This document shows positions 28,101 to 34,548 of a stretch of DNA of 64,000 nt, one piece after another. The notes beneath the pieces were generated by a model. The model did not search any database. It had not been told where the DNA came from and was given only the letters and a program-made list of their open reading frames with translations. The position numbers and the translations under genes were made by a program. Source of the stretch: Ampullaceana balthica. Taxonomy: Eukaryota > Mollusca > Gastropoda > Lymnaeidae. Position 1 is the stretch's first letter. Each line of letters opens with the position of its first letter. The stretch lies in contig CALYLW010000346.1 in NCBI GenBank assembly GCA_944989445.1, forward strand, positions 1,017,353 to 1,081,352, in the 5' to 3' direction.

Positions 28101-31100
28101 ATATTGCACTCAGGGTGGGGGGGTTTGGTTAAGGACATATTGCACTCAGGGTGGGGGGGTTGGTTAAGGACATATTGCACTCAGGGTGGGGGGTTTGGTT
28201 AAGGACATATTGCACTCAGGGTGGGGGTGCGTCAGTTGAATGTGTATATAAACACAAATTTGTAGCATAGGTAAAAATACCCCAAAAATAAATGCTCAGC
28301 TAGCAGAAGCTGGTGTAAATCACTCACATTACATTTAAACACAAGAATTGCTTTCACTTTCTCGTGGTCAGGCAATGGGTCCAAAGAAATATTGACTTGT
28401 TTCCACTTGTAAACACATAGCGTAATAAAGTAAACATTGAAAAGTCACTTTGTGACATTGAGGACAGGGACATGTAGTTAGACGATTGGATCACGGTGAT
28501 ACATATTGTTTCAGGATGGTGGCACACCCTTGTTTGTGGCATGTCAGTGCAATCATCAGGATGTTGTAGCAGAGTTGCTTGCCCGTGGTGGGGACATTCA
28601 TGCTCAGATGATTGACGGGGCAACACCTCTATTTATAACAGCCCAGAACGGACACGCGGAGCTCTTGAAATATTTGATATCCAAGGGAGCTGATCCTAAC
28701 ATGACTAGAAAAGTAAGGATTAAGTAGATTTAAATACAATATAAGTGATAAATTTACTTAAAGAAGAGTTGTATTGCTGATTCAGGGTTCACAGACAAAA
28801 TGGCCCCGGATAAAACGGGCCTGAAATAACGGCCCCGACAAAATGGCCCTGGACTAATAGATGGACTAAAAGTAAAATGTCCAATCAAATATTAAATTCG
28901 TATTTTTACTCACCTATTCAGTGTCAGGTTTTGCTAATAATAAACATAATAATGCCATCACAATAGTGAATTTTATAGCCTTTACGCGAAATGGTACCAA
29001 TCGCGGCTGTTTGTTGACAAGAAACAATATAATAACATCACAAGATATTATTTTACAATTTTACCACTTTATTTAAGGGTGAAAAAGTTGACAAAAGCTC
29101 AAAATGAAAAAAAAAGATAAAGTTTTTGTTGAAAAATGTTAACAATTTGTCTTGGGCTGTTTTGTCCGGTGCCATTTTGACGGGTCACCCTGATTCAGAA
29201 ATGGTGAACCTCCATAAGTTTATTAAAAAGTACTTTTTTTTCAGAATTTAAATACTAAATGGTAAGTTATTCATAAAATATTCTGTGTAAACTTGATTTA
29301 CTTTGATTCTTGAAATAAGACAAATCTCATTGATTGATTGCCCCAGTCCATGGAAATATAACCCAGTTCTTATCATAGTAGACATATTTAGATTTGACCC
29401 AGTCCATGGAAATATAACCCAGTTCTTATCATAGTAGACATATTCAGGTTTGACAAATAAGTATACAGTGGAACCTCGGTATACGTCCTTAATCTATTCC
29501 AGACACTTGGACTTATACCAAACACATTTTTAAGATAAGAAATAAAGGAAAAATGATTTATTAACATATTATACATTTATTGATGTAGTTGTAAAAAATT
29601 GTTTAAACATTTCTTAATACTAAAAGACATAAATAAAAAGAAATTATGTCCAATAAATGAAAATTTAACCTCATTTTAACTTGGTGAGACGAGTCAAGTG
29701 CTTGCTAACATGGTGTTGAGAAGGAGATGTTATTGTTTAGGAGGAAAGTCGGCTTCAAATAAAACTTCAGGAACATGAAATTCTGTTGTTTTTTCTATTT
29801 TTGCCTCTTTTCCTTAGTTGACCATGATTGAGGCTCAGCAGGTTGGACTTTTACTTAAAATCTGTCAAAAGAACTTTCCTTTTGCATCTCTTCAGGATGT
29901 TTAGAAAATATGACATTGTCTGGTCAATTTTTTTCTTTCCTTGGCTCCTCACATTAACTTTTTTAGAACTCATGTTTAGTCAATTTACTTAAAATTTACC
30001 AGTTATTGCTTGAGTTGTTCACTGTATTGTAGCAACTAAAGTACTTACACACATGAATATGACGCAGTGTTGTGATTCATCCAAGTTACGCATGCGCTCT
30101 GATGTGTCAGTTTTACACATACAATTTCTAGCACGCACGCAGGTCATGTTCTAAACAAAAGGTCGTATACCAAGCAAAATGTTTTGCGTCAAAACAGGAA
30201 GTATACCAAGTTTGACTTATACCAAAGCAGACGTATACCGAGGTTCCACTGTATTTTTGTCTATTAATTTCTAGGATTTGGCCAGTCCACTGTGGATAGC
30301 TGCCCAGATGGGTCACACTGATGTAGTGAGGGAGCTGTTGCTAGCAGGGGCTGATGTTGATGCTATGAGAGAGGTTTGTCCATTCGTCATCATGGTTGAT
30401 CGGATTCATTGTAATCAAAATACTAGTTTCAGTAGCTAAAAATCATAACCTGTACCACTCATTCCTAGTTGGTTATACCATCATTCCCATAAGTCCATAA
30501 GTACTATCATTAGACACCCCAAATAATACATTTTAACACTACACATGTTTACTTGGGTTTTCATGCATAATCATTGGGCATCTGAAATACTAGTTTTGTA
30601 CACTACACTGCAAATGTTCACATACGTTTGTTTTTCCTCCTTTAGGATGGTGCTACACCACTATTCAAGGCATGTCATAAAGGTCACTTGGAAACAATAG
30701 CTGAGATACTAAAACACAAGCCAAATCTGGGAGTACTTAAAGTGAGACCTAAATATATTAAATTAAACACAAGCCAAATCTGGGAGTACTTAAAGTGAGA
30801 CCTAAATATATTAAATTAAACACAAGCCAAATCTGGGAGTACTTAAAGTGAGACCTAAATATATTAAATTAAACACAAGCCAAATCTGGGCGTACTTATT
30901 ATTAGTCCTATTTGTGAAGACATTCATAAGTTGACTGCCACAAGTTAAACCCTTTTATCTCACTGCTTTGCTATTTGGACTGTAGCCCTAAGACTGTTCA
31001 GTTAAATACCAGTTGTTTACTTGACAGAATGGTGAGACAGTATTACATGCTGCAGCTTTGTTTGGCCACTCCAAGGCTGTCAGGCTGTTGTTACAAGCAG

Positions 31101-32344
31101 GTGTTCAAATCAATATCAAAAATAAGGTAAACATCTCATTGGGTTTTATTGACTTATAGTAACCACGTAAACTTCTCCCATATTCATTTGATTATCAACA
31201 AGTCTAAAATACTGGACCACGGTCGGAGACATGGCTAAGAACAGAACAAGATTTATTTACATACATGGAACAAATTTAACTGATATAATTTATAGGCCAT
31301 ACTTTTTATTCTAAGGGGCGCGGTGGGCGAAAGGACTTAACGGCATCCCTGAGTCCACCCAGCTCCGAATGGACACCTGGCATCATTTTGGGAAGTAAAG
31401 ACGGTTGGACATTGTGCTAGCCATACAACCCCCTCGTGTGATGTGGCTATAGAAACTTGTGAACGCTGCTTCACTTTCCCCATAGGCCAGTGTAGGCTTA
31501 ATAAAAACAACCCCGTAAAAACAACGTTTTTTACTATAAATCCCTTATATATGAGACAGAACTTAAAGTATTGATTATGTTCCAACGCGACAAACATTTA
31601 CAGCCTGAAACTGAGTCAATTCCACCTGGTTAAAACATGAGAGATGTGTTCACCGATGGCTGGCGTGAAGTCAAGTGACCCGTAAAATGTAAACAATAGC
31701 GACTTCTACATATAGTTTTATATAGATAAACTAAAAATGCATTAATTTAATTACGGTACGTTCGATCGATGGGAAATTTTGATACGATGCATTGTTAGGG
31801 ACACGGGTCCGTGTGCCAAATTTCAGCTCGATTGCGTCACGGGAAGTGGGTCATTTTTTACTTTTGTTTTTCCGCCTGCCCGACGACGAACGACAGACAG
31901 AGAGAGACAGAGACGGCGGTGAAGTTAATATAAGGGATTTAAAAAGGGGACTTTACTTTTACTTTTTATACTTCTTGATTTACTTTAACTGTATTAATTA
32001 ACTTATTTTTGCCTTATTTCAGTTATGAACAAAAAAATTTATTTACAATTATTTATGAATTACAGTTTTACTAATGTGCATTAAAGATGGTATTGAAAAT
32101 TATATTTTAAATTATCTTTCAACTAAAAAAGGGTCATAACAAAAAGGGGGAAAAATATTTATGAAATTTTGAGCATTCAAGAAGTTTTGATTGACTTGTT
32201 CTCGCTCTCGTCCAGGAGGGCCAGACGCCTGCTGAGCTGGCCACTGAAGCAGGTTATGATTACATTGGAACATACATCAACAGTTTCACCTTGGATCCTG
32301 ATGGGAAGAAGCTGTCGGAGACCACTGCAATGGCTGATGAATAA
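1101..32344 (+). CDS. ANKRD29: ANKRD29-like ankyrin repeat protein (whole gene, 9 coding exons)
   Basis: Joining exons 1101-1112, 7761-7871, 25910-26008, 26840-26938, 28515-28712, 30275-30373, 30646-30741, 31028-31126 and 32216-32344 gives 942 bp, i.e. 313 residues plus TAA. All junctions are phase 0 with GT-AG boundaries. The product is a solenoid of about eight ankyrin repeats of 33 residues (pattern DGxTPLxxAxxxGHxxVVxxLLxxGADxx) with a short N-terminus (MSLKKETP) and a C-terminal tail of about 30 residues. The order of repeats, the N-terminal KKETP, the 32-residue repeat ending LGVLK and the total length close to 300 residues agree with vertebrate ANKRD29 as I remember it. Ankyrin repeats bind proteins; the specific partner is not known to me and there is no signal peptide or membrane segment, so a cytosolic adaptor is inferred. 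Exons 2-9 are very secure; exon 1 is a prediction. The gene spans 31 kb because of repeats in its introns. Confidence 0.9.
1495..1968. mobile_element. PIF/Harbinger-like MITE, partial, with a hAT MITE inside
   Basis: Starts TAA|GGGGCTTCCATACATGACG and shares its internal sequence (for example CATTTAAGTATGTATTTAGTG, TAATATCGTAACACGCG) with the elements at 35369-36826 and 47086-48873. The matching right terminus is not found. It carries C-runs and two TGACGTCA octamers (1509, 1586). Confidence 0.7.
1701..1895. mobile_element. hAT-type MITE (195 bp)
   Basis: Terminal inverted repeats CAGTGTTTCTCAAT / ATTTGAGAAACACTG are flanked by perfect 8-bp target duplications ATTTAGTG (1693-1700 and 1896-1903). 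Related elements at 35.9 and 47.6 kb show the same site without the insertion. Typical non-autonomous hAT structure. Confidence 0.9.
1969..3040. other. ANKRD29 intron 1, no recognised feature
   Basis: AT-rich intron sequence with a palindromic AGGCCTAAGGCCT at about 2055 and a short CTGT run near 2430. No conserved ORF or transposon ends seen. Confidence 0.5.
3041..3574. repeat. Diverged direct duplication of ~265 bp
   Basis: Unit 1 (3041-3316) and unit 2 (3317-3574) both start GGTGCTGACTTGACAATAAT and end TAAACTGACAAGTCATAAT, with many substitutions and small indels between. Function unknown; probably a repeat-derived duplication. Confidence 0.75.
3575..4986. other. ANKRD29 intron 1, AT-rich
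   Basis: No secure feature. The piece at 3650-3850 (GGTGCGCACTATTCAATG, GAAAGCGCACC) resembles 23160-23215 and may be a transposon remnant. Confidence 0.4.
4987..6560 (+). mobile_element. hAT (Charlie-like) DNA transposon copy, decayed
   Basis: Left end CAGGGGTGTCCAAAGTCCGG and right end TTTGGACGCCCAG form inverted termini. Perfect 8-bp target duplications CCATACCT flank it (4979-4986 and 6561-6568). About 1.57 kb, containing a broken hAT transposase. It is shorter than a full hAT element, so the N-terminal zinc-finger part is probably deleted. Confidence 0.92.
5243..6470 (+). pseudogene. hAT transposase pseudogene (GTF2IRD2/ZBED-type)
   Basis: Fragments in order read KIDFSSIVFDESTEASDTAQ, IHGIITDGALAMIGEHSGL, YHNDVRWLSRGTALQRFCTL, ELSDTAWLADFAFLVDMIRH and LYSHIKALLN. 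They match the RNase H-like core (DESTD and TDGAPAM blocks) and the WLSRGxVLxR and dimerisation regions of the hAT transposases co-opted as GTF2IRD2 and relatives. Several stops and frameshifts break it, for example after TAQLLIIF (5432) and after RFCTLKK. It cannot make an active transposase. Confidence 0.88.
6616..6744. repeat. Perfect 62-bp inverted repeat with a 5-nt loop (hairpin)
   Basis: Arm 6616-6677 is the exact reverse complement of 6683-6744, with loop AGACA at 6678-6682. Similar direct flanks TGATCCCCAAAT occur at 6568 and 6746. As RNA it would be a 62-bp duplex inside ANKRD29 intron 1. It may be a MITE, a template-switch product or a hairpin-RNA source. Confidence 0.9.
6745..7540. 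other. ANKRD29 intron 1, AT-rich
   Basis: The first 100 bp (ATACACAAACGAATTGTG) weakly resemble the hairpin arm. Nothing else recognised. Confidence 0.4.
7541..7740. repeat. 50-bp tandem repeat x4 abutting the exon 2 acceptor
   Basis: Unit starts TGAGTTGCCAGTTCTTTCAA at 7541, 7591, 7641 and 7691; the first three copies look identical. The last copy runs into the acceptor TTATCCTTAG. Each unit contains a pyrimidine tract followed by CCAG, i.e. an acceptor-like site. Confidence 0.95.
7761..7871 (+). CDS. ANKRD29: ANKRD29 coding exon 2 (N-terminal ankyrin repeat)
   Basis: Acceptor TTATCCTTAG, 37 codons, donor GTAAAC. It encodes KETPSDQQMHLAALQGNLEQ and continues to a SGRVHVDCKDK end, a first, slightly divergent ankyrin repeat; the SGRVxVDC motif is characteristic of ANKRD29. 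Four 50-bp tandem repeats abut its acceptor. Confidence 0.9.
8241..8370. repeat. 32-bp tandem repeat x4
   Basis: Unit GTCTTGGTCTAACACTAACC-type, with CTAACACTAA at 8261, 8293, 8325 and 8357. Intronic minisatellite. Confidence 0.9.
8631..9004. repeat. 25-bp minisatellite, left part
   Basis: Units of GGATGCACATTATTAGTGAA plus TGTAT with variants (TATAAGTG, TGTGTGG). This is the left flank of the array that the LINE interrupts. Confidence 0.95.
9005..12577 (+). mobile_element. Non-LTR retrotransposon (LINE, APE endonuclease + RT), dead
   Basis: A 3.57-kb insertion in the minisatellite. It has a GC-richer 5' UTR, an apurinic-type endonuclease, reverse transcriptase, a C-terminal C2HC-like finger and a short 3' UTR with no long poly(A). 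ATGGATGCAC on both sides (8995-9004, 12578-12587) could be a 10-bp target duplication, but it is also array sequence. The clade is RTE/CR1-like at best; I cannot place it without a phylogeny. Confidence 0.9.
9386..12529 (+). pseudogene. LINE endonuclease/reverse transcriptase ORF, broken
   Basis: The endonuclease reads ALRLASWNVRTM, CLQETRFPES, ISAYAP, LLGDFNARVG, WRHPRSKHWHQLDLI and DCDTDHSLVASKV. RT motifs are NYRGISLLS, QCGFRAGRSTIDMIFSLRQL, FVDLTIAFDLVSR, VKQGCVLAPTLFAIFF and LLFADNAALI. The catalytic FADD is FADN here. Defects: in-frame TGA at 10754-10756, in-frame TAG at 11654-11656, a 1-base loss near 11815 and a 1-base gain near 11950, after which the original frame returns (CVLSTLLYGCESW... 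in other copies). The C-terminus has FVCVSCRRDCHSRIGLISH, a finger ending at TAA 12527-12529. An A9 run at 9389-9397 may be another frameshift joining an N-terminal stretch at 9228-9425. Confidence 0.92.
12578..20406. repeat. 25/29-bp minisatellite, main array (~7.8 kb, about 300 units)
   Basis: The basic unit is 25 bp, GGATGCACATTATTAGTGAA + TGTAT. A 29-bp form has an extra GGAT, and common variants are TATAGATGG, TGTGTGG, GAGTGTGTGG and GTACATT. Variant blocks recur in order, showing higher-order duplication (for example 16075-17010 with 18112-19047). ORFs on both strands are a by-product of the repeat. The array lies in intron 2 of ANKRD29. Confidence 0.97.
20407..21450. other. Unique, CpG-richer intron 2 segment
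   Basis: Not repeat-like at sight, with CpG dinucleotides more frequent than in flanking DNA. A transposon-end-like CAGTGGCGTAGC lies at 21287. The 89-codon ORF at 21114-21383 resembles no protein I know. Confidence 0.45.
21451..22020. repeat. 30-bp tandem repeat x19
   Basis: Unit TAGCTACGCCTCTGACTTGA + CGTGCCTTGT, in perfect 30-bp register, with variants TCCGAC / TCTGAC / TCTTAC. Because 30 is divisible by 3 the array is open (SYASDLTCLV repeated), probably by chance. Every unit contains TTGACGTGC. Confidence 0.97.
22300..22566. mobile_element. PIF/Harbinger-like MITE (267 bp)
   Basis: Termini GGGGCCGTCCATAAAGTACG and CGTACTTTATGGACGGCCCC are perfect inverted repeats. A 3-bp TTT duplication flanks it (22297-22299, 22567-22569). 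A second copy lies at 50657-50901. Contains G-runs and TGACGTCA at 22396. Confidence 0.9.
22837..22940. repeat. Right half of old interspersed repeat (reverse orientation)
   Basis: The reverse complement matches 335-442, including CTGCGG(A/C)GTATGCTACGCC. It is separated from its other half (24660-24795) by the fold-back element. Confidence 0.6.
22955..24640. mobile_element. Fold-back (long inverted repeat) element with an extra half arm
   Basis: The left arm (22958-23890, with an insertion at about 23045-23490) is the reverse complement of the right arm (about 23940-24365). Shared blocks include AACGTACCGTAATTAAATTA, GCTGAAATTTGGCACACGGA, GAAGTGGGTCATTTTT and ATATAAGGGATTTATAGTCA. The centre is CT-rich (CTCTCTCTCTGACTGTCGTC). 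A further half arm follows directly at 24366-24640. A third partial copy is at 31509-31940. No transposase is seen; the superfamily is unknown. Confidence 0.85.
24660..24795. repeat. Left half of old interspersed repeat (reverse orientation)
   Basis: The reverse complement of CTTGCCAACTATGATTGGTC matches 205-235, with the same neighbouring CCCAGCGAGGGTC block. It is the partner of 22837-22940. Confidence 0.6.
24796..25210. other. ANKRD29 intron 2, AT-rich
   Basis: No recognised element. A few AGATCTATAA motifs foreshadow the tandem repeat that follows. Confidence 0.4.
25211..25650. repeat. 34-bp tandem repeat x~13
   Basis: Unit AAGCCCTTGCTTAGAGATCT + CTGGGTAACCATAG. AGCCCTTGCTT recurs every 34 bp from 25211; the last two units are diverged. 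It lies about 260 bp before exon 3. Confidence 0.95.
25910..26008 (+). CDS. ANKRD29: ANKRD29 coding exon 3 (ankyrin repeat)
   Basis: Acceptor TGTCCACAG, 33 codons, donor GTACTG. The repeat starts EGTTPLILAAANNHLQCVKE and ends LLEQGADPNARRL, a complete ankyrin repeat. The donor is weaker than the others. The 18-kb intron in front of it holds the large minisatellite. Confidence 0.92.
26009..26839. other. ANKRD29 intron 3
   Basis: AT-rich. A GC-richer stretch at 26090-26200 (GCAGTGATGCCCAATCC ... GAATCCACCCCACAATG) looks like a truncated transposon end but has no partner. No other feature. Confidence 0.4.
26840..26938 (+). CDS. ANKRD29: ANKRD29 coding exon 4 (ankyrin repeat)
   Basis: Acceptor TTTGTCCCCAG, 33 codons, donor GTAAGT. 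It encodes a repeat starting TGTCALFFACQGGFLDVVKE; the ALFFA motif matches the third ANKRD29 repeat. A 32-bp minisatellite starts 18 bp after the exon. Confidence 0.92.
26957..27178. repeat. 32-bp tandem repeat x7 beside the exon 4 donor
   Basis: Unit TTGGTACCACTAAACAGATG + GAGCAGTGCAGT starts 18 bp after the exon 4 end. A KpnI-type GGTACC is in nearly every unit. Confidence 0.95.
27187..27919. mobile_element. hAT-type non-autonomous element (733 bp)
   Basis: Ends TAGGCCTGTCAA and TTGACAGCCCTA are inverted. Perfect 8-bp duplications ATAGAAAC flank it (27179-27186, 27920-27927). Sub-terminal GGGTACC repeats are present. Only short ORFs are inside, so a transposase is lacking. Confidence 0.93.
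28015..28225. repeat. 35-38-bp tandem repeat x6 with poly-G tracts
   Basis: Unit GGTTAAGGACATATTGCACT + CAGGG + G-run. AAGGACATAT recurs at 28021, 28059, 28095, 28131, 28166 and 28201. Length differences come from the G-run (G5-G10). Confidence 0.95.
28515..28712 (+). CDS. ANKRD29: ANKRD29 coding exon 5 (two ankyrin repeats)
   Basis: Acceptor TTGTTTCAG, 66 codons, donor GTAAGG. It encodes two consecutive 33-residue repeats (DGGTPLFVACQCNHQDVVAE... and IDGATPLFITAQNGHAELLK...). It is the only double-repeat exon, which suggests loss of one intron relative to a one-repeat-per-exon plan. Confidence 0.93.
28786..29190. mobile_element. Probable hAT-like MITE (405 bp) in intron 5
   Basis: Left end GGGTTCACAGACAAAATGGC and right end GCCATTTTGACGGGTCACCC are imperfect inverted repeats. 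TGATTCAG is present on both sides (28778-28785, 29191-29198). AAAATGGCC blocks repeat near the left end. Confidence 0.75.
29342..29453. repeat. 56-bp direct duplication
   Basis: Two nearly identical copies beginning CCCAGTCCATGGAAATATAA (29342 and 29398), directly before the Tigger-like element. Confidence 0.92.
29466..30251. mobile_element. Tigger/pogo-like Tc1-mariner MITE (786 bp)
   Basis: Termini CAGTGGAACCTCGGTATACG and CGTATACCGAGGTTCCACTG are perfect 20-bp inverted repeats flanked by TA on each side. The inside is AT-rich without a transposase ORF. It ends 23 bp before exon 6 of ANKRD29. Confidence 0.95.
30275..30373 (+). CDS. ANKRD29: ANKRD29 coding exon 6 (ankyrin repeat)
   Basis: Acceptor ATTAATTTCTAG, 33 codons, donor GTTTGT. 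It encodes DLASPLWIAAQMGHTDVVRE and a LLLAGADVDAMRE end; PLWIAxQMGH matches ANKRD29. A Tigger-like transposon ends only 23 bp upstream. Confidence 0.92.
30646..30741 (+). CDS. ANKRD29: ANKRD29 coding exon 7 (32-residue ankyrin repeat)
   Basis: Acceptor TTTTTCCTCCTTTAG, 32 codons, donor GTGAGA. It encodes DGATPLFKACHKGHLETIAE and ends PNLGVLK; the one-residue-short repeat ending LGxLK is also a feature of vertebrate ANKRD29. The last 30 bp of this exon with its donor are repeated three more times downstream. Confidence 0.92.
30712..30898. repeat. 53-bp tandem repeat x~3.5 that copies the end of exon 7 and its donor
   Basis: Copies start (AAACACAAGCCAAATCTGGG) at 30712, 30765, 30818 and 30871. 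Each of the first three holds the last 30 bp of exon 7, the GTGAGA donor and 23 bp of intron. The fourth diverges at CGTACTTA and lacks the donor. Confidence 0.97.
31028..31126 (+). CDS. ANKRD29: ANKRD29 coding exon 8 (ankyrin repeat)
   Basis: Acceptor TTACTTGACAG, 33 codons, donor GTAAAC. It encodes NGETVLHAAALFGHSKAVRL and a LLQAGVQINIKNK end, corresponding to the NGTSALHAA repeat of vertebrate ANKRD29. Confidence 0.92.
31315..31500 (+). mobile_element. tRNA-derived SINE in intron 8
   Basis: Begins GGGGCGCGGTGGGCGAAAGG (tRNA-like head, A-box region) and contains GAATGGACACCTGGCAT, GTAAAGACGGTTGGACATTG and GTGCTAGCCATACAACCCCC. These blocks match a SINE family I recall from gastropods. The 3' end runs into the partial fold-back copy, so target duplications cannot be read. 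Confidence 0.75.
31509..31940. mobile_element. Partial fold-back element (single arm)
   Basis: Shares CCCGTAAAAACAA, TATAAATCCCTTATATATGA, ATGCATTAATTTAATTACGG and GTGTGCCAAATTTCAGCTCG with the arm at 22958-23890, with internal deletions. It ends AATATAAGGGATTTAAAAA. Confidence 0.8.
32216..32344 (+). CDS. ANKRD29: ANKRD29 terminal coding exon 9
   Basis: Acceptor CTCTCGTCCAG, 42 codons and TAA at 32342-32344. It encodes EGQTPAELATEAGYDYIGTY followed by a polar C-terminal tail (SFTLDPDGKKLSETTAMADE). It forms the capping half-repeat and the tail. Confidence 0.9.
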   Translation, partial: EGQTPAELATEAGYDYIGTYINSFTLDPDGKKLSETTAMADE

Positions 32345-33580
32345 TTCAGTTTAACAACATGTAATTTAATCCTATCAAAAGCTGATTTTTGGGTGAAATC
32401 AAAAGACTTGGAAAGATATTGACATGCAAGCCTAGGATGGTTTGATGTGACGTGGGTATTGTTGACTTGTGCAAATATTTTTTTGTTTTTGTAGTAATAT
32501 ACCTATTGTTGGATTAGTTTATAGCTTTTATTCAATGACCTAATGTTTTGTCTGATATTATGCAGATTATGAGATAAATTGGTTGGTAGTTTATAGAAAA
32601 TATATTTTGCAATGTTATGGTCTACAAAGATGACCAGGGGTGGGCAACCTTTTTAGGGCTAGGGCCGCATTAGTAAGAAGTGAAACATCAAGGGGCCGCT
32701 CCTAACCAAAATTTAGCCCTGATTCAAGTACAAACAACCATCTTTAACATAAATTTATTGATTTTTTCTATGTTACCGTAATCTTCCGTGGGCCGGCCTC
32801 ATGCGGCCCGCAGTTTGCCTACCCCTGGATTAGACAATAATTTTTGTGTTTGTGACTAAAAATAACCAGGCAGGGAAAAATCCAACTACTAGTCATGTTG
32901 TCAATTTGTTGTTGTGGAGCCAACCATGCAACGACTGGTTTGTTAGATTCACATTCACTTTTTGCACTTCTGTTATGCTTTCATTTTTTAGCAGTCAGAC
33001 AGAATGGTTAAACTCAAAAAAGATGGATTTGCTCCATCTTGACTGACCTGTCCAGCACACTGCTGAAACTCAAGGGGTCACAGGCCGAAAGACTTACATT
33101 CTTATCTTTCTATGCTGTTGATTCTTGTGCATGCTGTGATTTTATTGCTTTACTTATGTGGCTGGATATTCAGATTATCAACCATACTTATAGTGAAGTG
33201 ATATTTTTGTAAACAAATGTATACACCAAGAGGGAAATTGACATTTAATTTTTAAATTTCCTTCCTACATTATATTTATTCCTTCCAATTCATGTTCATA
33301 AAATTTTTGTATTTAGACTCTCACAAATGCTTTAAGAAACATTTTTTTTTAAAAAAAGAACTAACTCCTCAAGTTTCCTTTATCAACTACTCCCATATTG
33401 GACATAACGACTGGAGCCCAGTCCATGTTGATAACACTGAATTCACTGATCAATGTGTTCATCTACCATGTTGTGACCTACTTAAACCACTATGATCAAC
33501 AGAAGAAATGTTGCCAGTTTTATTATATTTTTTTTTATTTCAAAAAGTTGATATAACTTTGATCTTCAAATCAGCTGCTC
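32345..33580. other. ANKRD29 3' UTR / downstream region
   Basis: No AATAAA close after the stop; the first clear one is at 33702-33707, inside a 57-bp repeat. The mRNA end is therefore not determined. A hAT MITE lies at 32635-32827. Confidence 0.4.
32635..32827. mobile_element. hAT (Charlie-like) MITE (193 bp)
   Basis: Ends CAGGGGTGGGCAACCTTTTT and TTGCCTACCCCTG are the common hAT termini. GGCCGC-rich sub-ends. Flanking octamers (AAGATGAC / GATTAGAC) match poorly, so the copy is old. It may be part of the ANKRD29 3' UTR. Confidence 0.85.
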
Positions 33581-33755
33581 CAACATTACTAAAAGTTGAA
33601 GTTTGTTCTGTTGTAAAGGTGTACACTCTAAAGTCTCCAACATGACTAAAAGTTGAAGTTTGTTCTGTTGTAAAAGTGTACACTCTAAAGTCTCCAACAT
33701 GAATAAAAGTTGAAGTTTGTTCTGTTGTAAAGGTGTACACTCTAAAGTCTCTGAA
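33581..33755. repeat. 57-bp tandem repeat x3
   Basis: GTTGAAGTTTGTTCTGTTGT recurs at 33595, 33652 and 33709. 57 is divisible by 3, which explains the open minus-strand frame. Confidence 0.95.
33702..33707 (+). promoter_or_regulatory. Candidate poly(A) signal AATAAA downstream of ANKRD29
   Basis: The first AATAAA after the stop, 1.36 kb downstream. It exists because one repeat unit has GAATAAAAG where the next has GACTAAAAG. Use is unproven. Confidence 0.3.
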
Positions 33756-33875
33756 CATAATTTAATAGATGAGCTTTTAATGAAAAGATGATTGTATTTT
33801 GTGATACATAAAGTTTATAATAGATGATAATATCTTGTTTCATAGGCGCTCTAGTACTTTTGTCTGTGCCACTAA

Positions 33876-34430
33876 ACATGAGATCTGATGTCTGTGATCT
33901 GGTGTGTTACTAGCTGCACTGACTTCACTTGAGATCTAATGTTGTCTGTGATCTGGTGTGTTACTAGCTGCACTGACTTCACTTGAGATCTAATGTTGTC
34001 TGTGATCTGGTGTGTTACTAGCTGCACTGACTTCACTTGAGATCTAATGTTGTCTGTGATCTGGTGTGTTACTAGCTGCACTGACTTCACTTGAGATCTA
34101 ATGTTGTCTGTGATCTGGTGTGTTACTAGCTGCACTGACTTCACTTGAGATCTAATGTTGTCTGTGATCTGGTGTGTTACTAGCTGCACTGACTTCAATT
34201 GAGATCTAATGTTGTCTGTGATCTGGTGTGTTACTAGCTGCACTGACTTCACTTGAGATCTAATGTTGTCTGTGATCTGGTGTGTTACTAGCTGCACTGA
34301 CTTCAATTGAGATCTAATGTTGTCTGTGATCTGGTGTGTTACTAGCTGCACTGACTTCAATTGAGATCTAATGTTGTCAGTCAGCTTGTGTGTTACTAAT
34401 TTTATTTACATCATTTAAGATCTGATGTTG
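33876..34430. repeat. 54-bp tandem repeat x~10
   Basis: Unit CTGTGATCTGGTGTGTTACT + AGCTGCACTGACTTCACTTGAGATCTAATGTTGT recurs every 54 bp from 33892; the ends are diverged. The unit is divisible by 3, giving a 162-codon minus-strand ORF that is an artefact. Confidence 0.95.
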
Positions 34431-34548
34431 TCGGTCATCTTAAAAATCTCCTAAAAAGTCTCTGTTTTAACAGTTTATATAACCAGTGACAGTAATCTTG
34501 AAACAGGTTTGTGTTGCTGATGGATTCTTTGTTTTTTTCACTTGCCAA

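Noticed and set aside
33292..33495. 67-codon ORF downstream of ANKRD29
   Set aside because: No homology, low-complexity start, AT-rich; treated as chance.
33872..34360. 162-codon minus-strand repetitive ORF
   Set aside because: 54-bp tandem repeat divisible by 3; no start context or homology.
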